A stretch of 64,000 nucleotides of DNA from JAMXLO01 sp963794185 (GCA_963794185.1 CAWCDM010000016.1:1-64000), one strand, 5' to 3'; positions 10,851 to 22,143 are shown, counted from the first letter of the stretch. Made by a program: numbers and translations. The notes: generated by a model from the letters alone, not told the origin.

Positions 10851-11350
10851 TGGTCGCAATGCCGCCACTGCACCCGACCGCCCCGATCAGCCTGCCGTCG
10901 ACCACGACAGGGAAGCCTCCCGCGGAGGCCACAACGTGTTCAAACGCCAGCAGGCTGAGCGCGGCCGGCGCACCGCCGTTGATCACATCGGCAAGCCTTG
11001 CTCGGGCGGCGGAGCGTGCCTTGGCCTGGGCGATGTCGCTTGGCCTGGGCGATGTCGATGGACGCAAACTGAGTGCCATCCATCGTGGCGTTGGCGACCA
11101 GTTGTCCGATGGGACCGACCACGGCAATCTTCATCTTCCAATTGTGCTTCTTCGCCTCTGCCGCTGCGGCAGTGATGGCCTTGTGCGCCGTATCGAGGTC
11201 GATCGATGTGCCATACGGGATGTCGAACGGCATTGCCTCGGGCACACCCGCCGGGGTTGCCGGCGCAGGCGCCTGCGCCTGTGCTGCGCCGAGCCCGCCC
11301 GGCAGAATGCTGATCCCACGGGCAAGCGCGATCGCCGGCGGGCCCGACAT
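10851..11350 (-). pseudogene. GlcG/HbpS-like heme-binding family protein, frameshifted and 3' truncated
   Basis: Member of the GlcG/HbpS (DUF336) family, small exported proteins of unclear function, some of which bind heme. The start MSGPPAIALARGISILPGGL at 11350 precedes an export-signal-like stretch ending AAQAQA. Core blocks are IDLDTAHKAITAAAAEAKKH, WKMKIAVVGPIGQLVA, then after a break ADVINGGAPAALSLLAFEH and GGFPVVVDGRLIGAVGCSGG. A 19-base tandem duplication at 11021-11057 throws the frame at DIAQAK. The expected end after GGIAT is replaced by the IS1380 remnant at about 10853. Genuine damage is likely here, unlike the one-base shifts elsewhere. Confidence 0.75.
11021..11057. repeat. 19-base-period tandem duplication inside the glcG-like gene
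   Basis: The unit ttggcctgggcgatgtcgc at 11021-11039 is followed by a second copy from 11040 matching through 18 bases. Because 19 is not a multiple of three, the extra copy breaks the reading frame at the DIAQAK codons. Confidence 0.9.
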
Positions 11351-11401
11351 GACGTGTTTCCCGTGAGTTGGCGTTGTTTGTTCGACGCTGTGTCGGCCGG
11401 G

Positions 11402-12016
11402 TTATTCCCTGTGCGCGAGCGCGAGGCCGATGCCGGCGCCGATCAGGAAGCCCCCGGAGAGGCGGTTGCGCAGCCGGCCACGAATCGCCAGCACGCCGCG
11501 GACGCGGCCGGCGAGCAGGGCCCAGCCGGTGTCCAGCGCGGCTGCTATGCCGAGGAAAGTAAGGGACAGCAGCACCACCTGCGGCACGATCAGTGCATCG
11601 GGCGACACGAATTGCGGGAAGAAGGCGCCATAGAACAGCAGCGTCTTCGGGTTGGTGAGCGAGATCAGGAACCCGCGCAGCGCGATGGCGCGAAAGGAGC
11701 GCGGCTGCGGCTTGGTGCGCGTCAGGTCGACTGGTGCGGCAGCCCATTGGCGGACGCCGAGATAAAGCAGATAGGCGACGCCGATCCAGCGGATCCAGCC
11801 GAACCAGCCGGCGAGAATGTCGAGCGCAGCGGTCAGACCGAACGTGGCGAGCGCAAGCTGCACCACGATGGCTGAGGATGTGCCGGCGACGGTGAGCAGG
11901 CCGTAGCGCGTACCGTAGGCGATCGAGTTCGCCACGATCAGCGAGACGTTTGGGCCGGGGATGAGGATCAGGATCGTGGAGGCGAGAACAAACCCGAGAT
12001 AGAGGGAAAGGTGCAT
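11402..12016 (-). CDS. LysE/RhtB family translocator
   Basis: Inner-membrane exporter of the LysE/RhtB superfamily, which exports amino acids or related metabolites by proton antiport. The start MHLSLYLGFVLASTILILIP at 12016 is preferred to an upstream in-frame ATG because the hydrophobic first helix then begins at once. The signature IPGPNVSLIVANSIAYGTRY is present, with about six hydrophobic segments in 204 residues and the conserved LRGFLISLTNPKTLLFYGAF. The substrate cannot be inferred. It stands alone; a strong inverted repeat lies just upstream at 12056-12094. Confidence 0.92.
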   Translation of the reverse strand: MHLSLYLGFVLASTILILIPGPNVSLIVANSIAYGTRYGLLTVAGTSSAIVVQLALATFGLTAALDILAGWFGWIRWIGVAYLLYLGVRQWAAAPVDLTRTKPQPRSFRAIALRGFLISLTNPKTLLFYGAFFPQFVSPDALIVPQVVLLSLTFLGIAAALDTGWALLAGRVRGVLAIRGRLRNRLSGGFLIGAGIGLALAHRE

Positions 12017-12055
12017 GGGGTGGCCGCCTTCTGCTGGGCGCCGCACAGCGCAAAC

Positions 12056-12094
12056 GCAACGCCCCGCCGCACGGACTGTGTGGCGGGGCGTTGC
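12056..12094. terminator. Strong GC-rich hairpin after the gspLMN operon
   Basis: Arms gcaacgccccgccgcac and gtgtggcggggcgttgc pair over 16 of 17 positions around a five-base loop. It lies about 215 bases past the stop of the gspN-like gene and 40 bases before the LysE start, on the common minus strand. It lacks a clear T-tract, so it may stop transcription with Rho or act as a repeat. The remaining bases to 12308 hold no recognisable gene. Confidence 0.55.
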
Positions 12095-12308
12095 GCTGCC
12101 TGAGGGTTTGCTGCGCTGATCAGTTGGCTGCGCAATGACCCGGGCTATGTGCGTTCCCGCCGCATTGGGTGCGGCGATCAGGATCTGGACGCAGATGATG
12201 CGAGCGAGGCATGACGAAACGGTAGCGGTGCAGGTGACCCGGCGTCAATTCCCCGACGGCGAAAACGCCCACTTGACTGGTCAGGGACAGGACCGACCGG
12301 CCTCGTCC

Positions 12309-12794
12309 TCAGGGACGCGGCGATTTCGCGGCGTCGGAGAATGTCAGCTTCAATGTGCGAGGCATGCCATCCGATTCTACGACCACATGACCCGGCTCGA
12401 TCGAGCGGACCACGAAGTCGCTCACATGTGCTCCCTCCTTCACCACGAGCGGTTTCGCGTTCTCCGCCGATGACATGAAGATTGCACGGCTGCCGAACGG
12501 CCCGGTGATGACGCCCGTGAGGCGCGTTTGCGCATCTCCTTTCAGGACCACGTCATCCGATGTCTTGGTCGGACGCCGGTCCTCACGGAACAGCGGACGT
12601 GCGAGCGAGGTGGCTACCCAGCCTTGCATGACGTCGTTCGTATCGGCCGCTGGGGCCGCGCGGGCCGTGCTCATCAAGGGGGCGCGTCCGGATGCCGCGC
12701 CAAGGTCTGGCGCCGCGGAGTTCCGCGTTTCCCAGTAGATCGTGCCGGCCAGGGCGACGGCTGCGACCAGAGCGCCGGCCAGAACCCGGCTCAT
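12309..12794 (-). CDS. Type II secretion system protein N/C-like
   Basis: A 161-residue inner-membrane protein: one N-terminal membrane segment (MSRVLAGALVAAVALAGTIY), a linker, then VATSLARPLFREDRRP, the short motif found in GspN-like proteins of alphaproteobacterial type II secretion loci. A small beta domain follows (LTGVITGPFGSRAIFMSS; VRSIEPGHVVVESDGMPR), like the homology region of GspC/PilP proteins that contacts secretin. Its ATG overlaps the stop of gspM in an ATGA, so it is coupled to that gene. The name could equally be GspC-like; partnership with the secretin encoded at 16.2 kb is inferred. Confidence 0.7.
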   Translation of the reverse strand: MSRVLAGALVAAVALAGTIYWETRNSAAPDLGAASGRAPLMSTARAAPAADTNDVMQGWVATSLARPLFREDRRPTKTSDDVVLKGDAQTRLTGVITGPFGSRAIFMSSAENAKPLVVKEGAHVSDFVVRSIEPGHVVVESDGMPRTLKLTFSDAAKSPRP

Positions 12795-13378
12795 CGGGCG
12801 GCTACCTTGGCCGCCGACGCGGACCGGAACGCGAATATCGCGCATGCCACATCGAATGAACCCGGGGCCGTGCTGATCCGATGCAGCGCGGGTGTCACTT
12901 GCAGCTCATCCACCAGGAGCGAGGGCGTGGCGACATGCATTTCCTTCAGCAGGGTCATCAGCACCGGCCATGAGGCGTTGAACGAAATGCGCAGGCCGAT
13001 GCGGCGATAGGCACCCGCGTCGTCGCCCGGCAGTGTCTCCACGCTGTTCAACTGGACGCCGGCCTGCATGAACATCGCCTGCAGACGTTCCTGCAGCGAT
13101 GCGCTCGCCATGGAGTCGTTGTCGCCGTCGAGCAGGGCCGCTTCGCCAGCCCCGCCGGCCGCCTCGGCCTTGGCCTGTTCCTGGAGGCTTGGCAGCGCCG
13201 CCGCCAGGGCCTCCATCCGCTGCGTCAGCATCTCCTGGTGCGCCAATGCCGCAGCCCGCTCGGTGTGCCAGTCGATCAGGGGCATGACAATTCCGAGCCA
13301 GAGCAGCGCGAATGCCAGCAAGGTCAGCCCGAGCGCCAGCAGTTGGCCGGTACGGCCTTTCGGCAATGAGCGTTTCAT
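12791..13378 (-). CDS. gspM: Type II secretion system protein M
   Basis: GspM is a single-pass inner-membrane protein that pairs with GspL in the type II secretion assembly platform. The 195-residue product has a basic N-terminus, one membrane helix (LLALGLTLLAFALLWLGIVM), a coiled-coil stretch (AALAHQEMLTQRMEALAAAL) and a C-terminal ferredoxin-like region (LQAMFMQAGVQLNSVETLPG; SWPVLMTLLKEMHVATPSLL) as in the GspMb type. It starts one base after the gspL stop and its stop overlaps the next start, so gspL-gspM-gspN-like is one operon. Confidence 0.82.
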   Translation of the reverse strand: MKRSLPKGRTGQLLALGLTLLAFALLWLGIVMPLIDWHTERAAALAHQEMLTQRMEALAAALPSLQEQAKAEAAGGAGEAALLDGDNDSMASASLQERLQAMFMQAGVQLNSVETLPGDDAGAYRRIGLRISFNASWPVLMTLLKEMHVATPSLLVDELQVTPALHRISTAPGSFDVACAIFAFRSASAAKVAAR

Positions 13379-13379
13379 C

Positions 13380-14423
13380 TCACGACCCCAGTTCTGCGCG
13401 GATCGAGAACATCTCTCCGCCGTTGGTCTCGTCGCGAATGACCGGTGCGGTGAAAGCCGGATTGTGGATCTGCGGATTGGCCGCCATCGCCCCGATCAGT
13501 TTCGCAGCCGCGGCGGATCGTCCGCTTATGGTCAGCTTCCGCTGGCGCACGTTCAGTGCCGTCAGGTAGGTATCGTCCGGCAGCAGGTCGGTCAGCAGCG
13601 CGATCGATTGCAGCGGCGTGCCGAGTTGGTTTCGCGCTGCTGCGATCGCATCCGCGGTGGTCGCGCCAGTGGTGATCTTCTTGCGCAACTTCTCGGCCTC
13701 CATGACCTGCGGCCTTATTGCCTCGATGCGGGTGTCGAGTCTGGCGGAGGCCACCGATTGCAGGATGAACGGCAGAGCGACCGCCACCGCCACCAGCACG
13801 CCGCAGCCGCCGAGCGCATAGGCGTCGGCTCGCGGTCCGAACCAGCGGTGCGTCGGACGGTCATCGGTCAGGGGGATGATGCGCTGCGGTTCCGCGGCGC
13901 CTCCGGCTGCGATCCGTGCCGGCGCAAGCCCTGCCTGCAGCAGCGCCGCCAGGAGTGCCTCAACGCGGAGATACGGAACGACGGTGACGCGCACGTGAAG
14001 CCGGTTGCGCGCCGGATCACGCTTCCCGGCGAGGCAGCTCCAGAAGACTTCGTCGGTGCGGAACGGCGTCAGGCGGTCCATCTCGTAGGCCACCACCCGC
14101 TTCAGGTCATGTTCGGCGGCCAGAGGCAGCGTGATCTCGCGCTCCAGCAGGAGATCGGGGGAGACCCGCAGGACGGATGTCGTGCGCAGCGCACGCGGCA
14201 CGCGCGCCAGCGCCTCCCGCAATCCCGCAGAGTTCAGCTCGTGCCGGCCAAGCGAGGTCTCGCCGTTGCGGCCCTGCAGGAACAGCTCGACCGTGGACAG
14301 GTTGGGGGCTTCGGACACGATCGCCAGCGTTCGCCGCCAGCCGCGGCCGGACGATGGCCGAAGCGAAGCGGGAACCAGGTCCCGCATCTGCTCCTTCCAC
14401 CAGTTGAAATAGTCGGTCAGCAT
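13380..14423 (-). CDS. gspL: Type II secretion system protein L (PilM/PilN-like)
   Basis: About 347 residues. The start MLTDYFNWWKEQMRDLVPAS at 14423 has AGGA eight bases upstream; ATG at 14432 is the alternative. The N-terminal half resembles the actin-like cytoplasmic domain of GspL/PilM (RELPLAAEHDL-type region, LKRVVAYEMDRLTPFRTDEV). A membrane helix follows (ALGGCGVLVAVAVALPFIL), then a periplasmic PilN-like domain (LLTDLLPDDTYLTALNVRQR, KLTISGRSAAAAKLIGAMAA). It links the export ATPase to GspM and the pseudopilus. The ATPase, GspF and pseudopilin genes are not in this window. Confidence 0.8.
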   Translation of the reverse strand: MLTDYFNWWKEQMRDLVPASLRPSSGRGWRRTLAIVSEAPNLSTVELFLQGRNGETSLGRHELNSAGLREALARVPRALRTTSVLRVSPDLLLEREITLPLAAEHDLKRVVAYEMDRLTPFRTDEVFWSCLAGKRDPARNRLHVRVTVVPYLRVEALLAALLQAGLAPARIAAGGAAEPQRIIPLTDDRPTHRWFGPRADAYALGGCGVLVAVAVALPFILQSVASARLDTRIEAIRPQVMEAEKLRKKITTGATTADAIAAARNQLGTPLQSIALLTDLLPDDTYLTALNVRQRKLTISGRSAAAAKLIGAMAANPQIHNPAFTAPVIRDETNGGEMFSIRAELGS

Positions 14424-14669
14424 CGCGTCCATCCTATCGCCCGCCGTTGCATCGGCGCCCGCGGGCATTGCTCGGACACCGCGATGTGATGGAGATCAAT
14501 ATGACTTAATGTGACCATTTCCTTAAATACTCCGGACTCCAATGGTTGCACTGGTGAGTCCGACCAGCACTCGGCGGGCGGCTGCGCGGGCGTATCTGCA
14601 ACGTGGTGAAGTTATAAACTCATATGCCGGACGCTTCAACTTTTTTCGTTATTATCACGTATTGGCAAG

Positions 14670-15066
14670 CTATGCAGTGATAGGATAGGGCGGCAGGCTC
14701 GACCCGTCCTGGCCGTTGCTGCCGCAATTGCCGGTCTCGACCGACGAAGACAATTCGTGGTTGCATTTTGTCGCCGGAAACGTCATGATATCGGAATAGA
14801 ATAGCCCGCGAAAGGTCGCCATGTCCGACATCAGTCTCGGCGATATGATGCGTCCGCGTCCCTGCCGCGTCAGCGTTTCCGCCGACCAGAAGGAGTAGCA
14901 TTCACCTTCGGAAGCGACGACCGGACGCCCATTACCATGGTCCTTCCCATTCTCGGGGCCGCAAGCCTGCAGCACCAACTCGCCCCATGCCTCTACCTGC
15001 TGGGCGTGAGGCCGGTGCCAGCACAGGACAAGCCAGCCGTCGAACCTGCGCCGGTCGCGAATTAGG
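14670..15066 (-). pseudogene. Unassigned C-terminal coding fragment
   Basis: The minus-strand frame reads FDGWLVLCWHRPHAQQVEAW, VASEGECYSFWSAETLTRQG, MATFRGLFYSDIMTFPATKC and ends SLPPYPITA at 14670. The residue mix is protein-like, with few Arg/Pro shadow runs, but I do not recognise a family and no start is convincing. To its right the plus strand carries the methyltransferase-regulatory fragment, so this is probably a 3' piece whose 5' part was replaced. Between it and gspL (14424-14669) I see nothing certain apart from AT-richer sequence suited to a promoter. Confidence 0.3.
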
Positions 15067-15897
15067 CGCGCCCACCCGATCAGGGCGCCGAGCCTCGATC
15101 CCGCGATGCGCGATCGCCTGACATCGTTCGCCGGCGCCGACCGCGCGGCGATGGAGCAGCATATTGACTTCCTGACCGGGCGCCTGTTCCGCCGCTCGGT
15201 CCTGGTGCGCCGGCAGGCGACGGGCCCGCGGCGCGTGCCGCACCCGGATCGGCTGGGCGCGCTGCATGTCGCCAGTCCGATCCGCCTCGACGCGGCGCAG
15301 AGCACGGATCGGCTCGCCACCTTCAAGGACGACCGCGAGCGCCCGATCACCACCGGTGATCCCGTGATCCGCGCGGCATTCGAACGCCTGGCGCGCGCCT
15401 AGCCGGCAACCCTCAGCCTCGATGGGCTGACCGCATCCGCCACAGCCGATCCGCTGGTGGCGGCACGCCTGCGCCGCGGCATCCTCACGCTGGTCCTGGC
15501 AGGCCGCGCGAGCATCTCCGTCCTGCCACTGCGCGTGGGGCATGCGGATCACGAGCGCCCGACCGCGTGGCACGTTGTCCGCATGGAAGCGGCGTCCGGC
15601 CAGCCCTGGATCACCACCCTGGGCCATGCTGGCATTCCGGTGCATCCCGTTCTTCGGGCGCTGCTGCCGCATCTCGACGGCGCTCATGATCGGCCTGCGC
15701 TGCGGGCACGGTTGACCGAATCCGTGCAGTCCGGCGCAGTTGGGCTGCCGGACCTGCCGCCCGATGCGCAGCCATCGCGGGAGCAGCTTGATGCCGTCGT
15801 CGAACGCTGTGTCGATCAGACCCTGCACCACCTCGCACGCCGCGCGCTGCTTGAGCCAAGTGTTGCTCAGCCGCATCAGTCACCAGATAAATTTTGA
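15061..15897 (+). pseudogene. Methyltransferase-regulatory-domain protein, N-truncated with in-frame stop
   Basis: The plus strand carries the C-terminal part of the group of SAM methyltransferases that have an added regulatory domain. The key block is MEQHIDFLTGRLFRRSVLVR, matching the EQ(Y/H).DFL..R.FR.(T/S).L motif. The frame runs LDPAMRDRLTSFAGAD to FERLARA, meets TAG at 15400-15402, and continues in the same frame with PATLSLDGLTASATADPLVA through HAGIPVHPVLRALLPHLDGA to a stop at 15897. The N-terminal Rossmann domain is absent. An in-frame nonsense codon plus 5' loss means a real pseudogene, not a simple read error. Confidence 0.6.
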
Positions 15898-15966
15898 AAA
15901 TCCGGGACGTATAACGCATATTTAATGCAGCTCTCAATTGATAAATCGCTATCGTCATAGGATCAC

Positions 15967-16194
15967 ATGGCGATAGGGGGCCTGGTGAGCGCGAAGAATG
16001 CCGCAACCAAGGCAGTCCGCGAGAAGCGCCAATTTCTCGTCCATCTGGACGCCGGCCTGATACGCCGGATCAAGATCCTGGCCATCGACCGCAATGTCAG
16101 CGCCTCCAGCCTCGTGCAGGAAGCACTGCTTGCCTTTCTCGCCACTGCCGGTAACTCGAACCCGCATCCCCGCAACCAAGGAGACGCACCATGA
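15967..16194 (+). CDS. Ribbon-helix-helix (CopG-like) DNA-binding protein overlapping gspD
   Basis: A 75-residue protein whose middle, REKRQFLVHLDAGLIRRIKI followed by LAIDRNVSASSLVQEALLAF, fits the ribbon-helix-helix fold: a beta strand that reads DNA, then two helices with conserved SxSxLVxEAL. Proteins of this size usually autoregulate their own operon. Its TGA overlaps the gspD ATG (ATGA at 16191-16194), so the two are co-translated. A role in controlling the secretin gene is inferred from this coupling. It could also be the surviving antitoxin of a toxin-antitoxin pair, but no toxin gene is adjacent. Confidence 0.72.
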   Translation: MAIGGLVSAKNAATKAVREKRQFLVHLDAGLIRRIKILAIDRNVSASSLVQEALLAFLATAGNSNPHPRNQGDAP

Positions 16195-18545
16195 AGCGTA
16201 TGGTGGCGCTTGCGCTGGTGCCGGTGGTGGCGGTGACCGGGTGCATCAAACCCGCTCCCGAGCCGGTCCTCGAGCCGCTTCCGCCGGTGACCGGCGAGGG
16301 TGCGATCGCCCCACCGCGGGTGAGTGGGCGCGTGGGCACCACGAGCACAACGCTGCCGGTGCTGACCAGCACCGCGCCGCCCGCTACCTTGCCGCTCCGT
16401 ATCGCCGGCGACACCACGAGCCTGGGCCAGATTACCCTGGACTTCGCCAATTCCGACATCCGGGAGGTCGCCTCGCAGATCCTCGGCGACATCCTCCACG
16501 TCAGCTTCACGATCGATCCGGCGGTCCACGGCACAGCTACCTTGCATACGGCAACGACGATGACCCGGGGACAGCTCGTGGGATTGCTGCAGTCGCTACT
16601 TGCTGCCAACAGCGCCACCGTTGTCGAGTCCGCCGGTGTGTACCGCGTGGTGCCGGCCCCCGCGGCGGCCGGATCGCTGGGTGGGGGCAACGATGCCGTG
16701 GTGCCCCTGCGCTACGCCTCGGCGCCCGAACTCGCCAAGATCCTGCAGCCGTTCGTGCAGACCGGCGGCAAGGTCGCTGCCGATAGCAACAGCAACGCGC
16801 TGATCGTCGTCGGCGATCCCGCTACGCGGGAGGCACTGATCGGGCTGATCCGCGCGTTCGACGTCGATTCGCTTGCCGGCCAGTCCTATGCGCTGCTGCC
16901 GGTGTCCTCGGGCGATACGCAGGACACCGCGACGGCGCTGCAGGTCGCGTTCCGAAGCCAGAGCAACGGGGCTTTGGCCGGCGTGGTGCGCGTGGTGCCG
17001 ATGCAGAGCATCAATTCGGTTCTGGTGATTGCCAACCAGCCCTCCTACATCGACGACGCACGGCGTGTCTTCGCCATGGTCGAGCGCCAGCGCCGGACAA
17101 CCGTGCGGAGCTGGCGCGTCTTCTACCTGCAGAACAGCCGCAGCAACGACGTGGCCTTCGTGCTGCAGCAGGCCTTCACCCCCGGCCATGTCACGGCGCA
17201 GCCGTCGCAGGGCGGCGTCGGCAGCACGATCCCGGGCGCACAGACCAGCACCTTGGGTGGCGGTGGCCTGGGCGGCGGCGGCTTCGGCGGCGGCGGCCTC
17301 GGCGGGGGTGGATTAGGCGGCGGCGGTCTCGGTGGCGGAATCGGCGGGCGGGGCGGCGGACTGGGCGGCGGGGGCATAGGCGGTGGCCTGACGGGTGGCG
17401 CTGCAACCACAGGCGGCCCCGTAGCGCCCGGTCAGCCCGGCGCGAGCGCGGAAGCGCCGGAACAGGGGGCAGCCAATCCGCTGCTCGGCGGTCTCGGCGG
17501 CCAGGCCGAGCAGACCGAAGGGGCGCAGGCGCAGACCATGCGCATCATCCCGAACAACCAGAACAACGCGATTCTGGTCTACGGCTCGCCACAGGAGACC
17601 GACACCGTCGAGGCGATGCTGAAGAAGATCGACATCCTGCCGCTTCAGGTGCTGATCGACGCCGTGATTGCCGAGGTGACGCTCAACGATGATCTGCGAT
17701 ATGGCACGCAGTGGTTTTTCAAATCGCGCGGCGTCAATATCATCCTGGACAATATTACCGCGGCGAATGTTCCCTCGCTGGGCAGTGTTGCCCTGCAATC
17801 TTCGTTCCCGGGCCTCGTCGGCGGCGGCAACGGCGCGGGCGGTGCACCGTTCGTCATCCAAACCTTGCAGGCGGTGACGAAGGTCAACGTCCTGTCCTCG
17901 CCCCAGCTCCTCGTCACTGACAACCATCCGGCCCGGCTGCAGGTCGGCTCGCTGGTCCCCTACCTGACCCAGTCGTCACAGGGCACGATCGTCCCCAATG
18001 CGCCGGTCGTCAATTCAGTCGATTACTTCCAGACCGGCGTCATCACCGACGTCACCCCAAGGGTGAACAGCGGCGGGCAGGTCACCCTGGACGTCTCGCA
18101 GCAGGTCAGCAACATCGATACCACGGCCCCAGCAACCGGCATCCAATCGCCGACCTTCTTCCAGCGTTCCGTCCAGTCCCGGGTTGTGGTGCACGATGGT
18201 CAGACCGTGGGCCTCGCCGGCCTGATCCAGGACAGCGCGTCCGCCGGTAACCAGGGCATTCCCTGGCTGAAGGACATTCCGATCCTGGGCTTCTTCGCCG
18301 GCACCCAGACCAACTCGCGGACGCGGACCGAGCTTCTGCTGCTGCTCACCCCGCATGTGGTCCGCGACCAGCGGGATGCGCGCGAGGCGACCGAAGAGCT
18401 GCGCGCGGGTCTGTCGAATGCCGCACTGATCCCGCAGGTTCTCCAGCGCCTCAGGCCGACCGGCTCCAATGACCCCGGCGCCGAAGTGCGGCGCAAGTTC
18501 CGGGAGGTCATGGAACCGCAGCCGCAGCCAGCGCCACCGCAATAG
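16191..18545 (+). CDS. gspD: Type II secretion system secretin GspD
   Basis: Outer-membrane secretin, 784 residues. It starts with a lipoprotein signal, MKRMVALALVPVVAVTGC, with the lipobox Cys at 18. N0/N1-type domains follow (FANSDIREVASQILGDILHV; VVPLRYASAPELAKILQPFV), then further N domains (SINSVLVIANQPSYIDDARR). A glycine-rich linker covers residues 355-403. Another N domain (QNNAILVYGSPQETDTVEAM) leads to the secretin core (TKVNVLSSPQLLVTDNHPAR; FFQRSVQSRVVVHDGQTVGL; GFFAGTQTNSRTRTELLLLL TPHVV). The lipidated start suggests it may target the outer membrane without a separate pilotin. It is divergent from gspLMN across degraded genes. Confidence 0.93.
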   Translation: MKRMVALALVPVVAVTGCIKPAPEPVLEPLPPVTGEGAIAPPRVSGRVGTTSTTLPVLTSTAPPATLPLRIAGDTTSLGQITLDFANSDIREVASQILGDILHVSFTIDPAVHGTATLHTATTMTRGQLVGLLQSLLAANSATVVESAGVYRVVPAPAAAGSLGGGNDAVVPLRYASAPELAKILQPFVQTGGKVAADSNSNALIVVGDPATREALIGLIRAFDVDSLAGQSYALLPVSSGDTQDTATALQVAFRSQSNGALAGVVRVVPMQSINSVLVIANQPSYIDDARRVFAMVERQRRTTVRSWRVFYLQNSRSNDVAFVLQQAFTPGHVTAQPSQGGVGSTIPGAQTSTLGGGGLGGGGFGGGGLGGGGLGGGGLGGGIGGRGGGLGGGGIGGGLTGGAATTGGPVAPGQPGASAEAPEQGAANPLLGGLGGQAEQTEGAQAQTMRIIPNNQNNAILVYGSPQETDTVEAMLKKIDILPLQVLIDAVIAEVTLNDDLRYGTQWFFKSRGVNIILDNITAANVPSLGSVALQSSFPGLVGGGNGAGGAPFVIQTLQAVTKVNVLSSPQLLVTDNHPARLQVGSLVPYLTQSSQGTIVPNAPVVNSVDYFQTGVITDVTPRVNSGGQVTLDVSQQVSNIDTTAPATGIQSPTFFQRSVQSRVVVHDGQTVGLAGLIQDSASAGNQGIPWLKDIPILGFFAGTQTNSRTRTELLLLLTPHVVRDQRDAREATEELRAGLSNAALIPQVLQRLRPTGSNDPGAEVRRKFREVMEPQPQPAPPQ

Positions 18546-18599
18546 CGCGGCGTCGGCCGTCATCGGACGGCGGTCTCAGCGGTTGACGCGACGAACGCC

Positions 18600-18634
18600 C
18601 CCCCTCCCCTTGCGGGTCCCGCAAGGGGAGGGGG
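18600..18634. terminator. Perfect GC-rich palindrome between convergent gspD and clpB
   Basis: Seventeen-base arms (ccccctccccttgcggg and cccgcaaggggaggggg) pair perfectly around a single base. Placed between the ends of two convergent genes, it can serve as a bidirectional terminator. The same arm sequence recurs at 56.3-56.4 kb and in a partial form at 59.8 kb, so it also belongs to a dispersed repeat family. Confidence 0.75.
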
Positions 18635-18673
18635 AGAGGAATGCGTCCCAATCTGCGGCTACCTGCCGCTGGC

Positions 18674-21253
<2,580 letters not shown>

Positions 21254-21372
21254 GTTGATGTCCCTGTAGGTAGGCGACGTTCGGCCGCCGCCCCTGATCA
21301 GGCAACGGCAACGCGAACCCTTTGGCATTCCAGGTGGGTCCAGGCACAATAGGACTCAAGAGGGAGTGCCAG

Positions 21373-22143
21373 ATGCGAATTGAGTACCTGTACCGCTATC
21401 CGGTAAAGGGTCTGACGGCGGAGGCGCTGGAGGTGGCGGAGGTGGAGCCGGGCGGCTGCATCCCCTGGGACCGCGCCTTCGCCCTGGCCCAGGGCGACGC
21501 GGGCGGGGACGCCGGCTTCGATCCCGGGCAGCCCAGATGGCTGCAGAAGGCGAACTTCATGTGCCAGATGAAGAACGCCCGCATCGCTGCGTTGTTCTCC
21601 TTCTTCGAACCCCGCAGCGGCATGCTGGCGATCCGCGCGCCCGATGGTTCGGCGGTGGTCGAGAATGCGCTGACGGAGGTGGGGCGGGAGCGCATCGGCA
21701 GCTTCCTGACGGACTACCTGGGTGACGAGGCGCGCGGCACCCCGCGCTTTCACCACATCCCCGGCCACAGCTTCTGCGACCAGCGCAGCAAGGTGGTCAG
21801 CCTGATCAATCTGGCCAGTCTGCGCGACTTCGAGGCGAAGGTGGGTGCGCGCCGCCATCGCCGGCGCTTTCGCGCCAATGTCTGGTTCAGCGGCGCGCCG
21901 GCCTGGAGCGAGCGCGACTGGGTGGGCAGGGACATCCAGATCGGCGGCGCCGTGCTGCGCGTGACCAAGCCGATCACCCGCTGTCCCGCGACCGAGGTGA
22001 ACCCGGAAACGGCCGAACGCGACGCGGACCCAGTGGCAGAGCTGCGCAGCCTCTATGACCACATCGAGCTTGGCGTGCATGCCGAGGTGGTCGAGGGCGG
22101 GCGGTTCGCAGTTGGGGATTCGATCGAGGTGCTGCCGGAGTAA
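21373..22143 (+). CDS. MOSC domain protein
   Basis: A 256-residue protein with the MOSC N-terminal beta-barrel (MRIEYLYRYPVKGLTAEALE) and MOSC domain (FRANVWFSGAPAWSERDWVG; AVLRVTKPITRCPATEVNPE). In relatives such as YcbX and the C-terminus of Mo-cofactor sulfurases this fold binds molybdenum cofactor or sulfur on a conserved Cys, here in TRCPAT. GGGAG precedes the ATG at 21373. It is divergent from clpB with about 120 bases between. No molybdenum enzyme gene is adjacent, so its partner is unknown; detoxification of N-hydroxylated bases is one precedent. Confidence 0.88.
   Translation: MRIEYLYRYPVKGLTAEALEVAEVEPGGCIPWDRAFALAQGDAGGDAGFDPGQPRWLQKANFMCQMKNARIAALFSFFEPRSGMLAIRAPDGSAVVENALTEVGRERIGSFLTDYLGDEARGTPRFHHIPGHSFCDQRSKVVSLINLASLRDFEAKVGARRHRRRFRANVWFSGAPAWSERDWVGRDIQIGGAVLRVTKPITRCPATEVNPETAERDADPVAELRSLYDHIELGVHAEVVEGGRFAVGDSIEVLPE

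Noticed and set aside
14620..14901. 93-codon frame on minus starting MLLLLVGG
   Set aside because: Overlaps the more protein-like frame ending PPYPITA and has no ribosome binding site.
17256..17402. Possible repeat array or CRISPR-like structure
   Set aside because: The repetition is coding for Gly-rich linker in gspD; units are short and without spacers.
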